Part shown: piece after piece, positions 17,619 to 26,212 of the stretch | Layout: the number at the start of each line of letters is the position of its first letter | Position numbering within the stretch: position 1 is the first letter of the stretch | Origin: Streptomyces sp. SAI-135 | GTDB taxonomy: Bacteria; Actinomycetota; Actinomycetes; Streptomycetales; Streptomycetaceae | Length of the DNA stretch: 64,000 bases | NCBI RefSeq assembly: GCF_029893805.1 | Contig: NZ_JARXYP010000002.1 | Coordinates: 496,001 to 560,000 of the forward strand | Direction: 5' to 3' | The notes under the pieces: model-generated | What the model was told of the DNA's origin: nothing | The model's database searches: none | The model's input: only the letters and a program-made list of their open reading frames with translations | Position numbers and translations under genes: made by a program

Positions 17619-18887
17619 TCACTCCGATCTGGCCGTGATCACCGCCGTCTCCACCGCCACCGCGCCGCGCGTCGTGCCGTCGGCCGTGACGAAGGGCTCC
17701 TGACCGGCCTGCCGTGTGCCGACGCAGGCGAGGGTGAGCGTGGCGGTCACGGCCAGGGCGACAACAGCGGCTCCCGAGAGCAGGAAGGCGTTCTCGACTC
17801 CGGCGAGGGTGATGGCGGTGGAGGCCACGAAGGGGGAGATCGCCAGGGCTCCCGCCACCCCGGCCTCCCACAGGCCGAGCGCCTTCGCCAGATGACGGCT
17901 CGGTATGCGCTGCTGCACCAGTGCGATCAAGGGAATGTCCGTGAGGGCCGAGGCCAGCCCCGTGGCGGTCAGGAAGACCGCCGCCACCGCGGGGGAGGTC
18001 ACCGTTCCCAGCGGAGCCCGGAAGACCCCGAGCAGGGCCCACGCCAGCACCGCGGCCAGTGCGAGTCTGCGGATGCGCAACCCGGCCAGGAGCAGGGCGC
18101 CGACCACTTCGGCGACCCCGGCGACACCGAGCAGCAGGCCGTACTGGCCGCCCTGTCCGACGACCGCGACCAGTCCTACGGTCAGGAACCCGTTGGTCAG
18201 GGCGAGGGCGAGCACGAACGTCACGATGACCACGAGTACGTCGGGAGCGGCCAGCACCGCCCGGAGCCCGGCGCTGAGATCGCACCACAGTCCCGCCTGA
18301 GCGCCGGTCGCAGCGGGCCGGGTGACGCGGATGGCGGCCACGGCGGCCGCAGAGCCCAGGAAGGTGAGTCCGTTCACCACCAGCACCGCCTGGAGCGAGC
18401 CGAAGGCCAGCAGCGGTGCCAGCATGAGCGGGCCGACGAAGAAGGCGGCCCGGAAGGCGACTTGCAGCAGTCCGTTGGCCTGCTGGAGGCGGTCGTCCGG
18501 CACGATCTGCGTGACGATGGCGTTGCGCGCCGGGGCGAACGGGGCGCCGATCAACGCCAGCAGTGCCGTGGTCGCCACGAGCAGGGGCAGGTTCAGCAGG
18601 CCGAGGGAGAGCAGGAGTGAAGCCGCGGCCACCACGGCGACCCGGGCCAGGTCGGTGGCGATCATCAGCTTCCGGCGGTCGCGGCGGTCGGCGTACGAGG
18701 CGACGACGAAGGTGGCCACGAACGCGGGCGCGAACGCGGAGACGCTCACCACGGCGACGGCCGTGGGGTCCTTCGTCAGTGACCAGGCCAGCCAGGCGGT
18801 CGCGGCGGTGTACAGGCCGTCCCCGAAGCGTGAGATGCCCTGGCCGGCGAAGAGGAGCAGGAAGTTGCGGTCCTTCAGCAGTGGCAT
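17619..18887 (-). CDS. MFS transporter
   Basis: The 422-residue protein has about 12 hydrophobic segments and the MFS motif A-like loop ASYADRRDRRKLM between helices 2 and 3. It resembles drug-efflux type MFS proteins of the MFS_3/enterobactin-exporter kind (GDGLYTAATAWLAWSLT near the start). It follows the ArsR-type regulator gene by 56 nt on the same strand, so the regulator probably controls its expression. Between the two lies the inverted repeat ATTAG-N8-CTAAT. The substrate is not known. Confidence 0.88.
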   Translation of the reverse strand: MPLLKDRNFLLLFAGQGISRFGDGLYTAATAWLAWSLTKDPTAVAVVSVSAFAPAFVATFVVASYADRRDRRKLMIATDLARVAVVAAASLLLSLGLLNLPLLVATTALLALIGAPFAPARNAIVTQIVPDDRLQQANGLLQVAFRAAFFVGPLMLAPLLAFGSLQAVLVVNGLTFLGSAAAVAAIRVTRPAATGAQAGLWCDLSAGLRAVLAAPDVLVVIVTFVLALALTNGFLTVGLVAVVGQGGQYGLLLGVAGVAEVVGALLLAGLRIRRLALAAVLAWALLGVFRAPLGTVTSPAVAAVFLTATGLASALTDIPLIALVQQRIPSRHLAKALGLWEAGVAGALAISPFVASTAITLAGVENAFLLSGAAVVALAVTATLTLACVGTRQAGQEPFVTADGTTRGAVAVETAVITARSE

Positions 18888-18926
18888 GCGGCCACTGTCG
18901 GGTCCCGTCAGGCCCCTGATCTACTT

Positions 18927-18944
18927 ATTAGGCAGATGGCTAAT
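18927..18944. promoter_or_regulatory. ATTAG-N8-CTAAT inverted repeat, candidate ArsR operator
   Basis: ATTAG (18927-18931) and CTAAT (18940-18944) form an inverted repeat centred in the 56-nt gap before the MFS start, overlapping the stop codon of the ArsR gene. TTAG...CTAA arms of this spacing resemble winged-helix ArsR boxes. A longer, weaker pair (CTGAT at 18916-18920, ATCAG at 18943-18947) surrounds it. Confidence 0.45.
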
Positions 18945-20089
18945 CAGTCGTGGTCGGACGCCTTACCGTAAACGTCACCGTGGCCGTCGCCGTCGCCGTG
19001 CAGGAAGCTCTCCAGGCTGGGGGTCAGGCCCGCCACCTGTCCGGACGCAAGCCGGTACAGGACGTAGTAGCCCTCGCGTCGGCGCTCCAGCAGGCCCGCG
19101 TCCGCCAGCACCCTCAGGTGCTTGGACAGGGCGGCCTCGCTGACGCCGACGAGCGGGGCCAACTCCTGTGTGCTGCGGGGACGTTCGGCGAGCAGTCGCA
19201 GGGCGCGCAGCCGGGTGTCGTCGGCGAGCGCGCGCAGTGTGCCGACGAGCCTGGTCGGCGGAATCCTCGGGCGGGCTTCCCGGACGATCGAGGAGACGGG
19301 GAAGACGAGCCCGAGGGGCCACGGGCCGTCGCAGTTGACGCGTACGTGCGGCCACACATAGGCACTGGGGGCGAGCACGAACGTGTCGTCCGGTCCGATG
19401 GCGACCTCGTGGTCGTGCGGCCGCTCCAGCCAGAAGCGTTCGGCCTGCGGATCGCTGCGCACTTCGGGCCACAGGCCGCGGAGCATCCCGTACAGGCCGC
19501 GCTGCTCGATCTGGTGTCCGGCCTCGCTGACGCCGGCGGCGAGTTCGGGTTCGAGCCGTGCCCATTCCTCCTCGAACGCCTCCTGCCAGTAGCGCTCCAG
19601 CATGCTCAGGAACCGCTCCAGCAGCGCGCGGGGGTCGTCGAGGAGCATCGCGGCCACAGCACCGTCACTTTCCCGTGCGAGGCGCTCCCGCACCAGACGG
19701 CGTACCTCCGGTTCGTCCAGCACGTGCGGATCCCTGCCCTCTCCGCCGCCCGGCCAGGGCGTGAGCAGAGGGACGGCGAACTCCAGGCGGACCAGCTCCG
19801 GATCCGCCCCGCGCAGGCCGGCCAGTTCGTCCTCGAAGTCCGCAAGGCCGCCGGTCGGCTGCGGAAACAGGAACTCGGGGAAGTACGAGCGCACCGCGTA
19901 GGAGAACGCCTCGATCTCCCGCTTCAACACCGGGGACAGCTTGCGCATCGCACGCACCCAGCCGTGCTGGACGGGGTGGTGCTTGGGCTCCACCAGCACA
20001 TGGAGGCTCAGTACGGCCTCCATCGTCGGCGAATAGGCGAACCCCACCCGCTCCGCACCGCCGGCCGGGACCCGGAACACGATCGTCAT
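18944..20089 (-). CDS. ArsR-family regulator with DUF5937 N-terminal domain
   Basis: The 381-residue protein has a long N-terminal region of the DUF5937 type (about 1-280, starting VFRVPAGGAERVGFAYSPTMEAV) and a C-terminal winged HTH (about 285-365: LRALADDTRLRALRLLAERPRSTQEL, VSEAALSKHLRVLADAGLLERRREGYYVLYRL). It ends in a His/Asp-rich tail. The HTH lacks the ELCVCDL metal site of classical ArsR. Such proteins are typical repressors of adjacent transport genes, here the MFS gene. ATG 20089 is chosen because it begins the conserved region. Confidence 0.88.
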   Translation of the reverse strand: MTIVFRVPAGGAERVGFAYSPTMEAVLSLHVLVEPKHHPVQHGWVRAMRKLSPVLKREIEAFSYAVRSYFPEFLFPQPTGGLADFEDELAGLRGADPELVRLEFAVPLLTPWPGGGEGRDPHVLDEPEVRRLVRERLARESDGAVAAMLLDDPRALLERFLSMLERYWQEAFEEEWARLEPELAAGVSEAGHQIEQRGLYGMLRGLWPEVRSDPQAERFWLERPHDHEVAIGPDDTFVLAPSAYVWPHVRVNCDGPWPLGLVFPVSSIVREARPRIPPTRLVGTLRALADDTRLRALRLLAERPRSTQELAPLVGVSEAALSKHLRVLADAGLLERRREGYYVLYRLASGQVAGLTPSLESFLHGDGDGHGDVYGKASDHD

Positions 20090-20318
20090 GACCCGCCATC
20101 CTTGCCGAACGGCCTCGGCGACGGGAGGGTCGCCGCGCCGCCGTACGCCTTCCGCGTCGCTGACCGGTGCGCGATGGTCGGCCCGGCGGCGAGTGGGCAT
20201 CGCCGCAGCGCGTCTCCCGGCGGACACGCCACCGACGCGCCCGTTCCCCCAAACCCCAGGCGTCCGGGCCTACATCCTTGACAGACTGCCCCGAAGGCAC
20301 GATGCGGTTGGGGGACGG

Positions 20319-20633
20319 ATGGCGGAGATCGGTCTTGCTGCGGCGATCGAGGAACTGCGGCAGGAGCTCTATCAGGCGCAGGACCTGGGGGCAGATCAGC
20401 AGTTCGCGTTCGGCATCGAGGAGGCCGAACTGGAGCTGCAGTTGGAGCTGCGCAACAGCGGCAAGGGCGACGGCAAGGTCAGCTTCGGTGTGGCAACCGT
20501 CGGGGCGGGCGGTGAACGCTCTGCCGTCCGCACCCACAGACTGAGGCTGAAACTGTCGGTCCGGGACCGGGCCCGCGGTGGCGCCAGTCCGGAGATCAGC
20601 GACACCGACAACGGGTCCTGGGACGAAGACTGA
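20319..20633 (+). CDS. trypco2-domain small protein (locus 2)
   Basis: This 104-residue paralogue of the protein at 7096-7410 has the same length and the same plan: helix (LAAAIEELRQELYQAQDL), strand FAFGIEEAELELQLELR, FGVATVGAGG and THRLRLKLSV. Its stop overlaps the start of the trypsin-VMAP gene by one nucleotide (TGATG), so the pair is coupled. ATG 20319 follows GGGGA. It is the first gene of a four-gene conflict operon. The domain probably acts as adaptor or regulator of the protease; no reaction is known. Confidence 0.8.
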   Translation: MAEIGLAAAIEELRQELYQAQDLGADQQFAFGIEEAELELQLELRNSGKGDGKVSFGVATVGAGGERSAVRTHRLRLKLSVRDRARGGASPEISDTDNGSWDED

Positions 20634-22798
20634 TGGATCCGCACCGACTGGTGATGATCCGAAGCGGAACCACACGGCAGCGCCACCGCGTCGGCTCCGG
20701 CTATCTCGTCGCACCCCGCCTGGTGCTCACCGCCGCACACATTCTCCGCAGCGGCGACAACGACGCCTACTGGGAGGAGATCCAGGTCAGAGTGGGGCAC
20801 CCGGGCCGCGGCAAGACGCTGCGCACCGGCGCGCAGCGGATCTGGATCCATCCGCACGACCTGGACGTCGCCCTGCTTCTCACGGACGACGAGATCGATG
20901 TACCGGGGCCGGTCCGATGGGGCCGGCCCGTGGGTACGGCCCCGCTGCGCTATGAGGGACTGGGCTTCCCACTGGCGTCCGCGGAGGACGGTCGTGACGC
21001 CGAACACCTCCGGGGCGTCCTGCCTCCGCTGTCCTCCGGGTCTCGCGGCCTCTACGTGCTCGACCAGGAGCCCGCACCCGACCTCCGCGACGACGGCCGC
21101 AAGGCCTGGGCAGGCGCCTCGGGAACCGCGGTGTTCTGCGACAACCTCCTGGTAGGCGTGGTGACTCGGGACGACCGGTCCTACGGCAACCGCCGCCTGC
21201 GGGCCCTCCCGGCGCATTGCTTCGTCCAGGACGACGGCTTCAGGGCACTGATGCAGCAGTACGCCGACGCTCCACCCCGACTGACCGAGATCGGCGCCGC
21301 CCTCCCGGCGGCCCGGTCCGCGGCGGAACGCAGCCCGGCCGAGCAGGAGACGGAGATGCTCCTGTGGTCGGTGCTCGGCGGTTCGATCACATACGCGGCA
21401 CATGCCCGCGCCCTCGCCCAGCGTCTCGGATACACCGTCCCCGACAGCTACGAACCGACCATGGCCGACCTCGCGGCACTCGTGGCGGCCCATCCCCGCG
21501 CCCTGCCCTCCCTGAGCGGCACCCTGGCCCCGGCCCTCACGGGCGAGGGGGACCGCACCCGCCTGACGGACGTCCTCACTCGCGCCCGTGCCGGCGGACT
21601 GTGCCTTCTCCTGTCCCTGGACGAGTGCGAGCACTTACTGGAACTGCTCCGTGGCATCTGCAAGGAGCAGCCCATGCTGATACCTCGCGCCGCCCGCGAG
21701 GTCCTGCGCTACGCCTGGCTGCCCGAGCCGCTGAACGGCACCCATCTCTGCGTCGACGACCTCGAACGCGTCGTCGAGCACCTGGAGTCCGTGTCCGACA
21801 GTGAACGCGTTCCGGACGGCACACCGCCCGTACCGGCCCTGCTCCGCCTGGCCGAATGCGTGGCCGCCGCCCTGGGAAGGCAGGCGGGTGCGGAACTGCG
21901 CCGCTGGTCCGATCAGGTGGCGACCCGGACCGGCATCCATCCGGCGGCGCTTGCCGAGCGCCGTGCCGACGCCGGCCGCTGGGCCGCCCGGCAGTCGCCG
22001 CCCTTCTCCCGCGTCGTGGTCGAGGTGTCCCGCGCGCGAACCGCACCGCGCGAGAGCTACTACTGCCGCATCCTGCTCGCACGCGCCGACGGCACGCACA
22101 TCCCTCTCCACGAGGCGGAGAGCGCGCCCAGGACACCCGAGGAAGTTGCCCGGCGGGTGCGCGAGGCCGTCGAGGTCGTCGCGGAGGAGCTCGGCGCGAC
22201 GGCCACGCCCCACGCCACGGTTCTGGTGGCCCGCGACAGCCTGCATCTGCCCATCGACGAATGGAACCCCGGGGCACCCAACGAGTTCGTGCCCGACCAG
22301 CCGATCGGCGCGGAGTTCTGCATCACCCTGAGTTGCCCGGAGATGAGCGACCTGGTGCGCAGCAGAGACCGTGAGCACCGGCGGCGCTGGGAGAGCGGAC
22401 ACGCGGCTCCCTTGGTCGTCGACGACGAACGCGTCACTGCGCCACGGCTCAGGCGGCTGCTGCAGACCACTCACCGGGACGCCACCCAGGTCGTGCTCCA
22501 CGGCCCCCCGGAACAGCGGGACGCACTGCTCGAACTGTGCCTCGCCCTTGGCGTGCCCGTCGTCCTCTGGGACCGCCGGACCGACTGCCCCACGGACGCC
22601 GCCGGGCTGCAACAGCTGGACCCCACCGGCCCGCTCGCCGATCTGCCCGAGCGAATCCGCGTCTTCCGCGGGGCCGCGTTCGACGAGCCGGACACACTTC
22701 CCGCGCGCCCGGCACTCGTATGGGAGGAACACGGCCCGCGACCGCGGCCGGAATCACTGACCCTGCAGGACCCCCGACAAGGAGCCCACGCATCATGA
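20633..22798 (+). CDS. trypsin-like protease-VMAP protein
   Basis: The 721-residue protein starts with a trypsin-like domain (about 1-200) with H36 in TAAHIL, D78 in LDVALL and S163 in GASGTA, a complete triad. The middle (about 230-450) is helical. The C-terminal third (about 455-700) fits the C-terminal domain of vWA-MoxR-associated proteins, with LHLPIDEWNPG and CPEMSDL. In vWA-MoxR-VMAP ternary systems VMAP links the AAA+/vWA switch to a variable effector; here the effector would be the protease. Stop and start overlap with the next gene (ATGA, 22795-22798). There is no signal peptide. Recognition of the VMAP part rests on motif memory plus the diagnostic neighbours. Confidence 0.82.
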   Translation: MDPHRLVMIRSGTTRQRHRVGSGYLVAPRLVLTAAHILRSGDNDAYWEEIQVRVGHPGRGKTLRTGAQRIWIHPHDLDVALLLTDDEIDVPGPVRWGRPVGTAPLRYEGLGFPLASAEDGRDAEHLRGVLPPLSSGSRGLYVLDQEPAPDLRDDGRKAWAGASGTAVFCDNLLVGVVTRDDRSYGNRRLRALPAHCFVQDDGFRALMQQYADAPPRLTEIGAALPAARSAAERSPAEQETEMLLWSVLGGSITYAAHARALAQRLGYTVPDSYEPTMADLAALVAAHPRALPSLSGTLAPALTGEGDRTRLTDVLTRARAGGLCLLLSLDECEHLLELLRGICKEQPMLIPRAAREVLRYAWLPEPLNGTHLCVDDLERVVEHLESVSDSERVPDGTPPVPALLRLAECVAAALGRQAGAELRRWSDQVATRTGIHPAALAERRADAGRWAARQSPPFSRVVVEVSRARTAPRESYYCRILLARADGTHIPLHEAESAPRTPEEVARRVREAVEVVAEELGATATPHATVLVARDSLHLPIDEWNPGAPNEFVPDQPIGAEFCITLSCPEMSDLVRSRDREHRRRWESGHAAPLVVDDERVTAPRLRRLLQTTHRDATQVVLHGPPEQRDALLELCLALGVPVVLWDRRTDCPTDAAGLQQLDPTGPLADLPERIRVFRGAAFDEPDTLPARPALVWEEHGPRPRPESLTLQDPRQGAHAS

Positions 22799-23790
22799 CC
22801 GCCGCAGAATCCGCTGCCGCAGACCGCCCCACCCCGTCCAGCGACGGAGACTGGCGGCTCTTCCGCGGCGATGGAGCCTCCCGCGCGGTCACCTTCCCGC
22901 CCGCCCCGCCGTGGCGCCGACTCCGCCCGGAGGAGCCCGACGGCTCGCGAACCGCAGGCCCCCGCCCCTACCTGATCAACCCCGACGACGCGGACATCGT
23001 CAACGCCGCCCTCCACCTGCGCCGGCCCCTGCTGGTCACGGGACACCCCGGCACCGGAAAGTCCTCACTGGCCCACGCGATCGCCCACGAACTGGCCCTC
23101 GGCCGCGTCCTGCACTGGCCGGTCAACAGCCGCTCCAGCCTGCAGGACGCCCTCTACCACTACGACGCGATCGGCCGGCTGCGGGAAGCGAACCTCCGCC
23201 GGGACACGGACGGGCCCGAACCCGGCATCGGCCAGTACGTCCGGCTCGGCCCGCTGGGCAACGCACTGCTGGCCCGGGAACGGCCCCGGGTCCTGCTCAT
23301 CGACGAGCTGGACAAGGGGGACGTCGATCTGCCCAACGACCTGCTCACCGTGTTCGAAGAGGGCGAGTTCGAGATTCCGGAGCTCAGTCGCCTCCCCGAG
23401 GAGCACTCGACGGTCCACGTCCGCACCGACGACCCGAACGCGCCGGCTCCGGTGGTGCGCGGCCGCGTCCGCTGCCGTGAGTTTCCCGTCGTGGTCATCA
23501 CCAGCAACGGCGAACGCGAGTTCCCGCCCGCCTTCCTCCGCCGATGCGTCCGTCTCGACCTGCCCGAGCCCGACGAGGAGCGACTGCGGGACATCGTCGC
23601 CGCACACCTCGGCCACGAAGCGCTGCACGACATCGACGACCTGCTGGAGGAGTTCCTCGGCCGCCGGGCGCCCGGCGAACTCGCGACCGATCAACTCCTC
23701 AACGCGGTCTTCCTCCGCAAGGGCGGCATCGACCTGGACGCGGGCCGTCTGCTCGACGCCGTCCTGCACCAACTCGGCGGGTCGGTATGA
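22795..23790 (+). CDS. MoxR-type AAA+ ATPase
   Basis: The 331-residue protein has a MoxR-like AAA+ core: Walker A GHPGTGKS (83-90), Walker B VLLIDELD (166-173), sensor-1 VVITSNGEREFPPAF and the arginine-finger segment FLRRCVRLDLPEPDEERL. MoxR ATPases work as hexameric chaperones or remodelers with vWA partner proteins. It overlaps the VMAP gene by 4 nt and is followed after 4 nt by the vWA gene, the canonical ternary order. The conserved Walker residues suggest an active ATPase. Confidence 0.9.
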   Translation: MTAAESAAADRPTPSSDGDWRLFRGDGASRAVTFPPAPPWRRLRPEEPDGSRTAGPRPYLINPDDADIVNAALHLRRPLLVTGHPGTGKSSLAHAIAHELALGRVLHWPVNSRSSLQDALYHYDAIGRLREANLRRDTDGPEPGIGQYVRLGPLGNALLARERPRVLLIDELDKGDVDLPNDLLTVFEEGEFEIPELSRLPEEHSTVHVRTDDPNAPAPVVRGRVRCREFPVVVITSNGEREFPPAFLRRCVRLDLPEPDEERLRDIVAAHLGHEALHDIDDLLEEFLGRRAPGELATDQLLNAVFLRKGGIDLDAGRLLDAVLHQLGGSV

Positions 23791-23794
23791 GGGC

Positions 23795-26212
23795 ATGTTC
23801 GGACACCTGAGAGAGATCCTGGCCAAGAGCGGCATCGACCTCGCCGACGAGGAGCTCCTCGACGTCCTGTGGCTGGCGAGGAACCTGCCGGGCGACGTCC
23901 GCCCGATGGCGCGGCGTCCGCTCCCGGCCGCCCCCTCGCAGCAGGACACCGGGCAGGGCAAGTCCCGGACCGAAACGGACGATCCCTCGCACCCCAGCGT
24001 GCACCCGCCACCGGACGCCGTCTCTCACCGCCTGTTCCCCCTGCACGCGGCCCCGCGGGGGAAGGCGGGCAGCACGCTGGAGCCGGACCTCTACCGGGCG
24101 CACGCCGTACGCGCCCCCGGCCCCCATGCGCTGCCCAGCCGTCATCCCACGCTCGGCAGGGCGTTACGGCCGCTGCGGCAGCGGCTGCCTGATCGGCGCC
24201 GCCGGGCCCTGGACGTGGCACGGACGGTGGACGCCATGGCCGAGACCGGTCTGCCCGAGATCGTGACGAGTCCCGCCCGTAGCCGCTGGCTCTCCCTCGC
24301 TCTGCTGATCGACGACGGCGTGTCCATGGTCCTGTGGAAGCGGCTGGCCTCCGAGATCCGCACGCTGACGGAACGGGCCGGGGCCTTCCGCGACGTCCGC
24401 GTATTCGGACTCGACACCCGGGATCCCCAGGCACCGTTGCTGAGCAACCGCCCCTTCCGGCAGCAAGGCCCCTACCTGCCGCCGGCCGCCCTCTGCGACC
24501 CCACCGGCGGCACCCTTGTCCTGATGGTCAGCGACGGTGTCGGCGACGCATGGTGGGACGGCCGGATGAGCGAGGCGGCAGCCCTGTGGGCCCGACGGCA
24601 ACCCACCGCGATCCTGCAGGTGCTGCCCTTCCGGCTGTGGCCGAACTCCGGCATCACCACTCGGTCCTGGCACGTCACCAGTGTCCGCCGAGGCGGTCCC
24701 ACCACCGCCTGGCACGTCACCGACCCGACACTGCCGGCGGATCTGGCCGGCTTCCACGCCGCCCCCGTCCCGGTACTCGAACCCACACTCGCCGCCCTCG
24801 GAGACTGGGCCCGGCTGGTCGCCTCACCAAGCGCGAGCGCGGTGCTGCCCCTGTGGGACACCGGACAGCCCGTCCCCCGGCACTGGCGTGCCGAGATCCA
24901 GCAGGAAGCGGACGCCGAAGCCGTCCTGCGCTTCCGCGGTGCCGCGAGCCCGGAGGCGTATCGGCTCGCCGCCCACCTCGCGGCCGTAGCGCCTGTCACT
25001 CCGCCCGTCATGCGGATGGTGCAGGAGGCACTGGGCCCTCCGACGGACGCCGGGCATCTCGTGGAGGTCCTCCTCGGGGGCCTGATGCGCAACGCCACCG
25101 CGGACCCCACCGGGCGGTCGCCGCAGCCGGAGTTCTTCGACTTCGCCGACGACGCACGGCGCATCCTCCTCGGCACACTCCCGGCCCGCGAGTTGTTGCG
25201 CACCACACGACTCATCGCCGACCGCCTGGCAGCGAGCGTCCGGCATTCACCGAGCTTCACCGCCTGGGTGGCGCACCCGGGAGGCGCCGCCGCCGTCGAC
25301 ACACCCGAACGGTCCTTCGCGCAACTGGAGGAGCGACTGCTGAAACGCCTCGGCGTCACCACGCACATCGAGTCCTCGAACGCCGGCCGGCTTCCCCCGG
25401 CCCAGGAACCACCGGAGGCTCGGGCACGAGCCCAGTCACTGCCGCCCGCAGCTCAGCGCGCTGGCGCCAAGCCCCCCGCGACGCCCTCCACAGCGGAGAC
25501 GAAAGCCAAAATCCTTCTGGTCGACGACCGCCCGGACAACCTGCTGGCACTGGAGGCGGCCCTGTCCAGGCTCGACCAGACACTCATCCGCGCCTCGTCG
25601 GGCGAGGAAGCACTCGAGGCACTGGACAACGACGCATTCGCCCTCGTTCTCCTCGCCACCCAGATGTCGGGAATGGACGGCTACGAGACCATCGCACACA
25701 TCAAGCGCCGTTCGCGCAGTCGCGACACCCCGGTCATCCTCGTCAGCGCGTACGGGCTGAATCCCGACGCCACCTTTCGAGGGTATGCGGCCGGTGCGGT
25801 GGACTATCTGTCACGGCCGTACGATCCCTGGACGCTGCGGGCCAAGGTGCTGGTGTTCGTCGACGTGCACCTCAAGAACGTGCAACTGGCCGAACAGGTA
25901 GCCATGTTGCGCGCCGCGGGCACGAGCGAAGTGGCGGCGCGGCTGTCCACTCCGTTGTCCGAAGCCGAGAAGCAGGCACGTGAACTGACCGGACACCTCC
26001 AGGGATCGAGCACGACGGTGAGGAACACGGCCGCCCGTCTGGAACGTGCGATCAGCAGCATGCGCCAATTGCTGCGGGACGCGTCGCAGCTCCAGAAACA
26101 ATCCGGCGTACCGCTCGCCTCGACCGCGACGCACACGCCACGACAGCAACAGGGGGCACCCGACGCCAACGCGCCCGACAGCGCCTCGACGAACCTGCCG
26201 GATCAGTCGTGA
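23795..26212 (+). CDS. SAV_2336-type vWA protein with C-terminal degenerate receiver domain
   Basis: The 805-residue protein has a short helical N terminus, a disordered Pro-rich stretch (40-125) and a vWA-like region (about 160-330) typical of SAV_2336-type proteins. Its metal-site start is LLIDDGVSM, so the DxSxS motif is degenerate. A helical region follows (335-525). A receiver domain then occupies 571-695. It keeps the acidic pair D577-D578 but has A621 where the phosphorylated Asp belongs (VLLATQMSGMDG) and R674 for the usual Lys (YLSRPYDP). A helical coiled-coil tail (695-770) ends it. It should pair with the MoxR ATPase. Convergent with the MFS gene, it overlaps it by 10 nt. ATG 23795 is chosen as the first in-frame start after the MoxR stop. 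Confidence 0.85.
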   Translation: MFGHLREILAKSGIDLADEELLDVLWLARNLPGDVRPMARRPLPAAPSQQDTGQGKSRTETDDPSHPSVHPPPDAVSHRLFPLHAAPRGKAGSTLEPDLYRAHAVRAPGPHALPSRHPTLGRALRPLRQRLPDRRRRALDVARTVDAMAETGLPEIVTSPARSRWLSLALLIDDGVSMVLWKRLASEIRTLTERAGAFRDVRVFGLDTRDPQAPLLSNRPFRQQGPYLPPAALCDPTGGTLVLMVSDGVGDAWWDGRMSEAAALWARRQPTAILQVLPFRLWPNSGITTRSWHVTSVRRGGPTTAWHVTDPTLPADLAGFHAAPVPVLEPTLAALGDWARLVASPSASAVLPLWDTGQPVPRHWRAEIQQEADAEAVLRFRGAASPEAYRLAAHLAAVAPVTPPVMRMVQEALGPPTDAGHLVEVLLGGLMRNATADPTGRSPQPEFFDFADDARRILLGTLPARELLRTTRLIADRLAASVRHSPSFTAWVAHPGGAAAVDTPERSFAQLEERLLKRLGVTTHIESSNAGRLPPAQEPPEARARAQSLPPAAQRAGAKPPATPSTAETKAKILLVDDRPDNLLALEAALSRLDQTLIRASSGEEALEALDNDAFALVLLATQMSGMDGYETIAHIKRRSRSRDTPVILVSAYGLNPDATFRGYAAGAVDYLSRPYDPWTLRAKVLVFVDVHLKNVQLAEQVAMLRAAGTSEVAARLSTPLSEAEKQARELTGHLQGSSTTVRNTAARLERAISSMRQLLRDASQLQKQSGVPLASTATHTPRQQQGAPDANAPDSASTNLPDQS

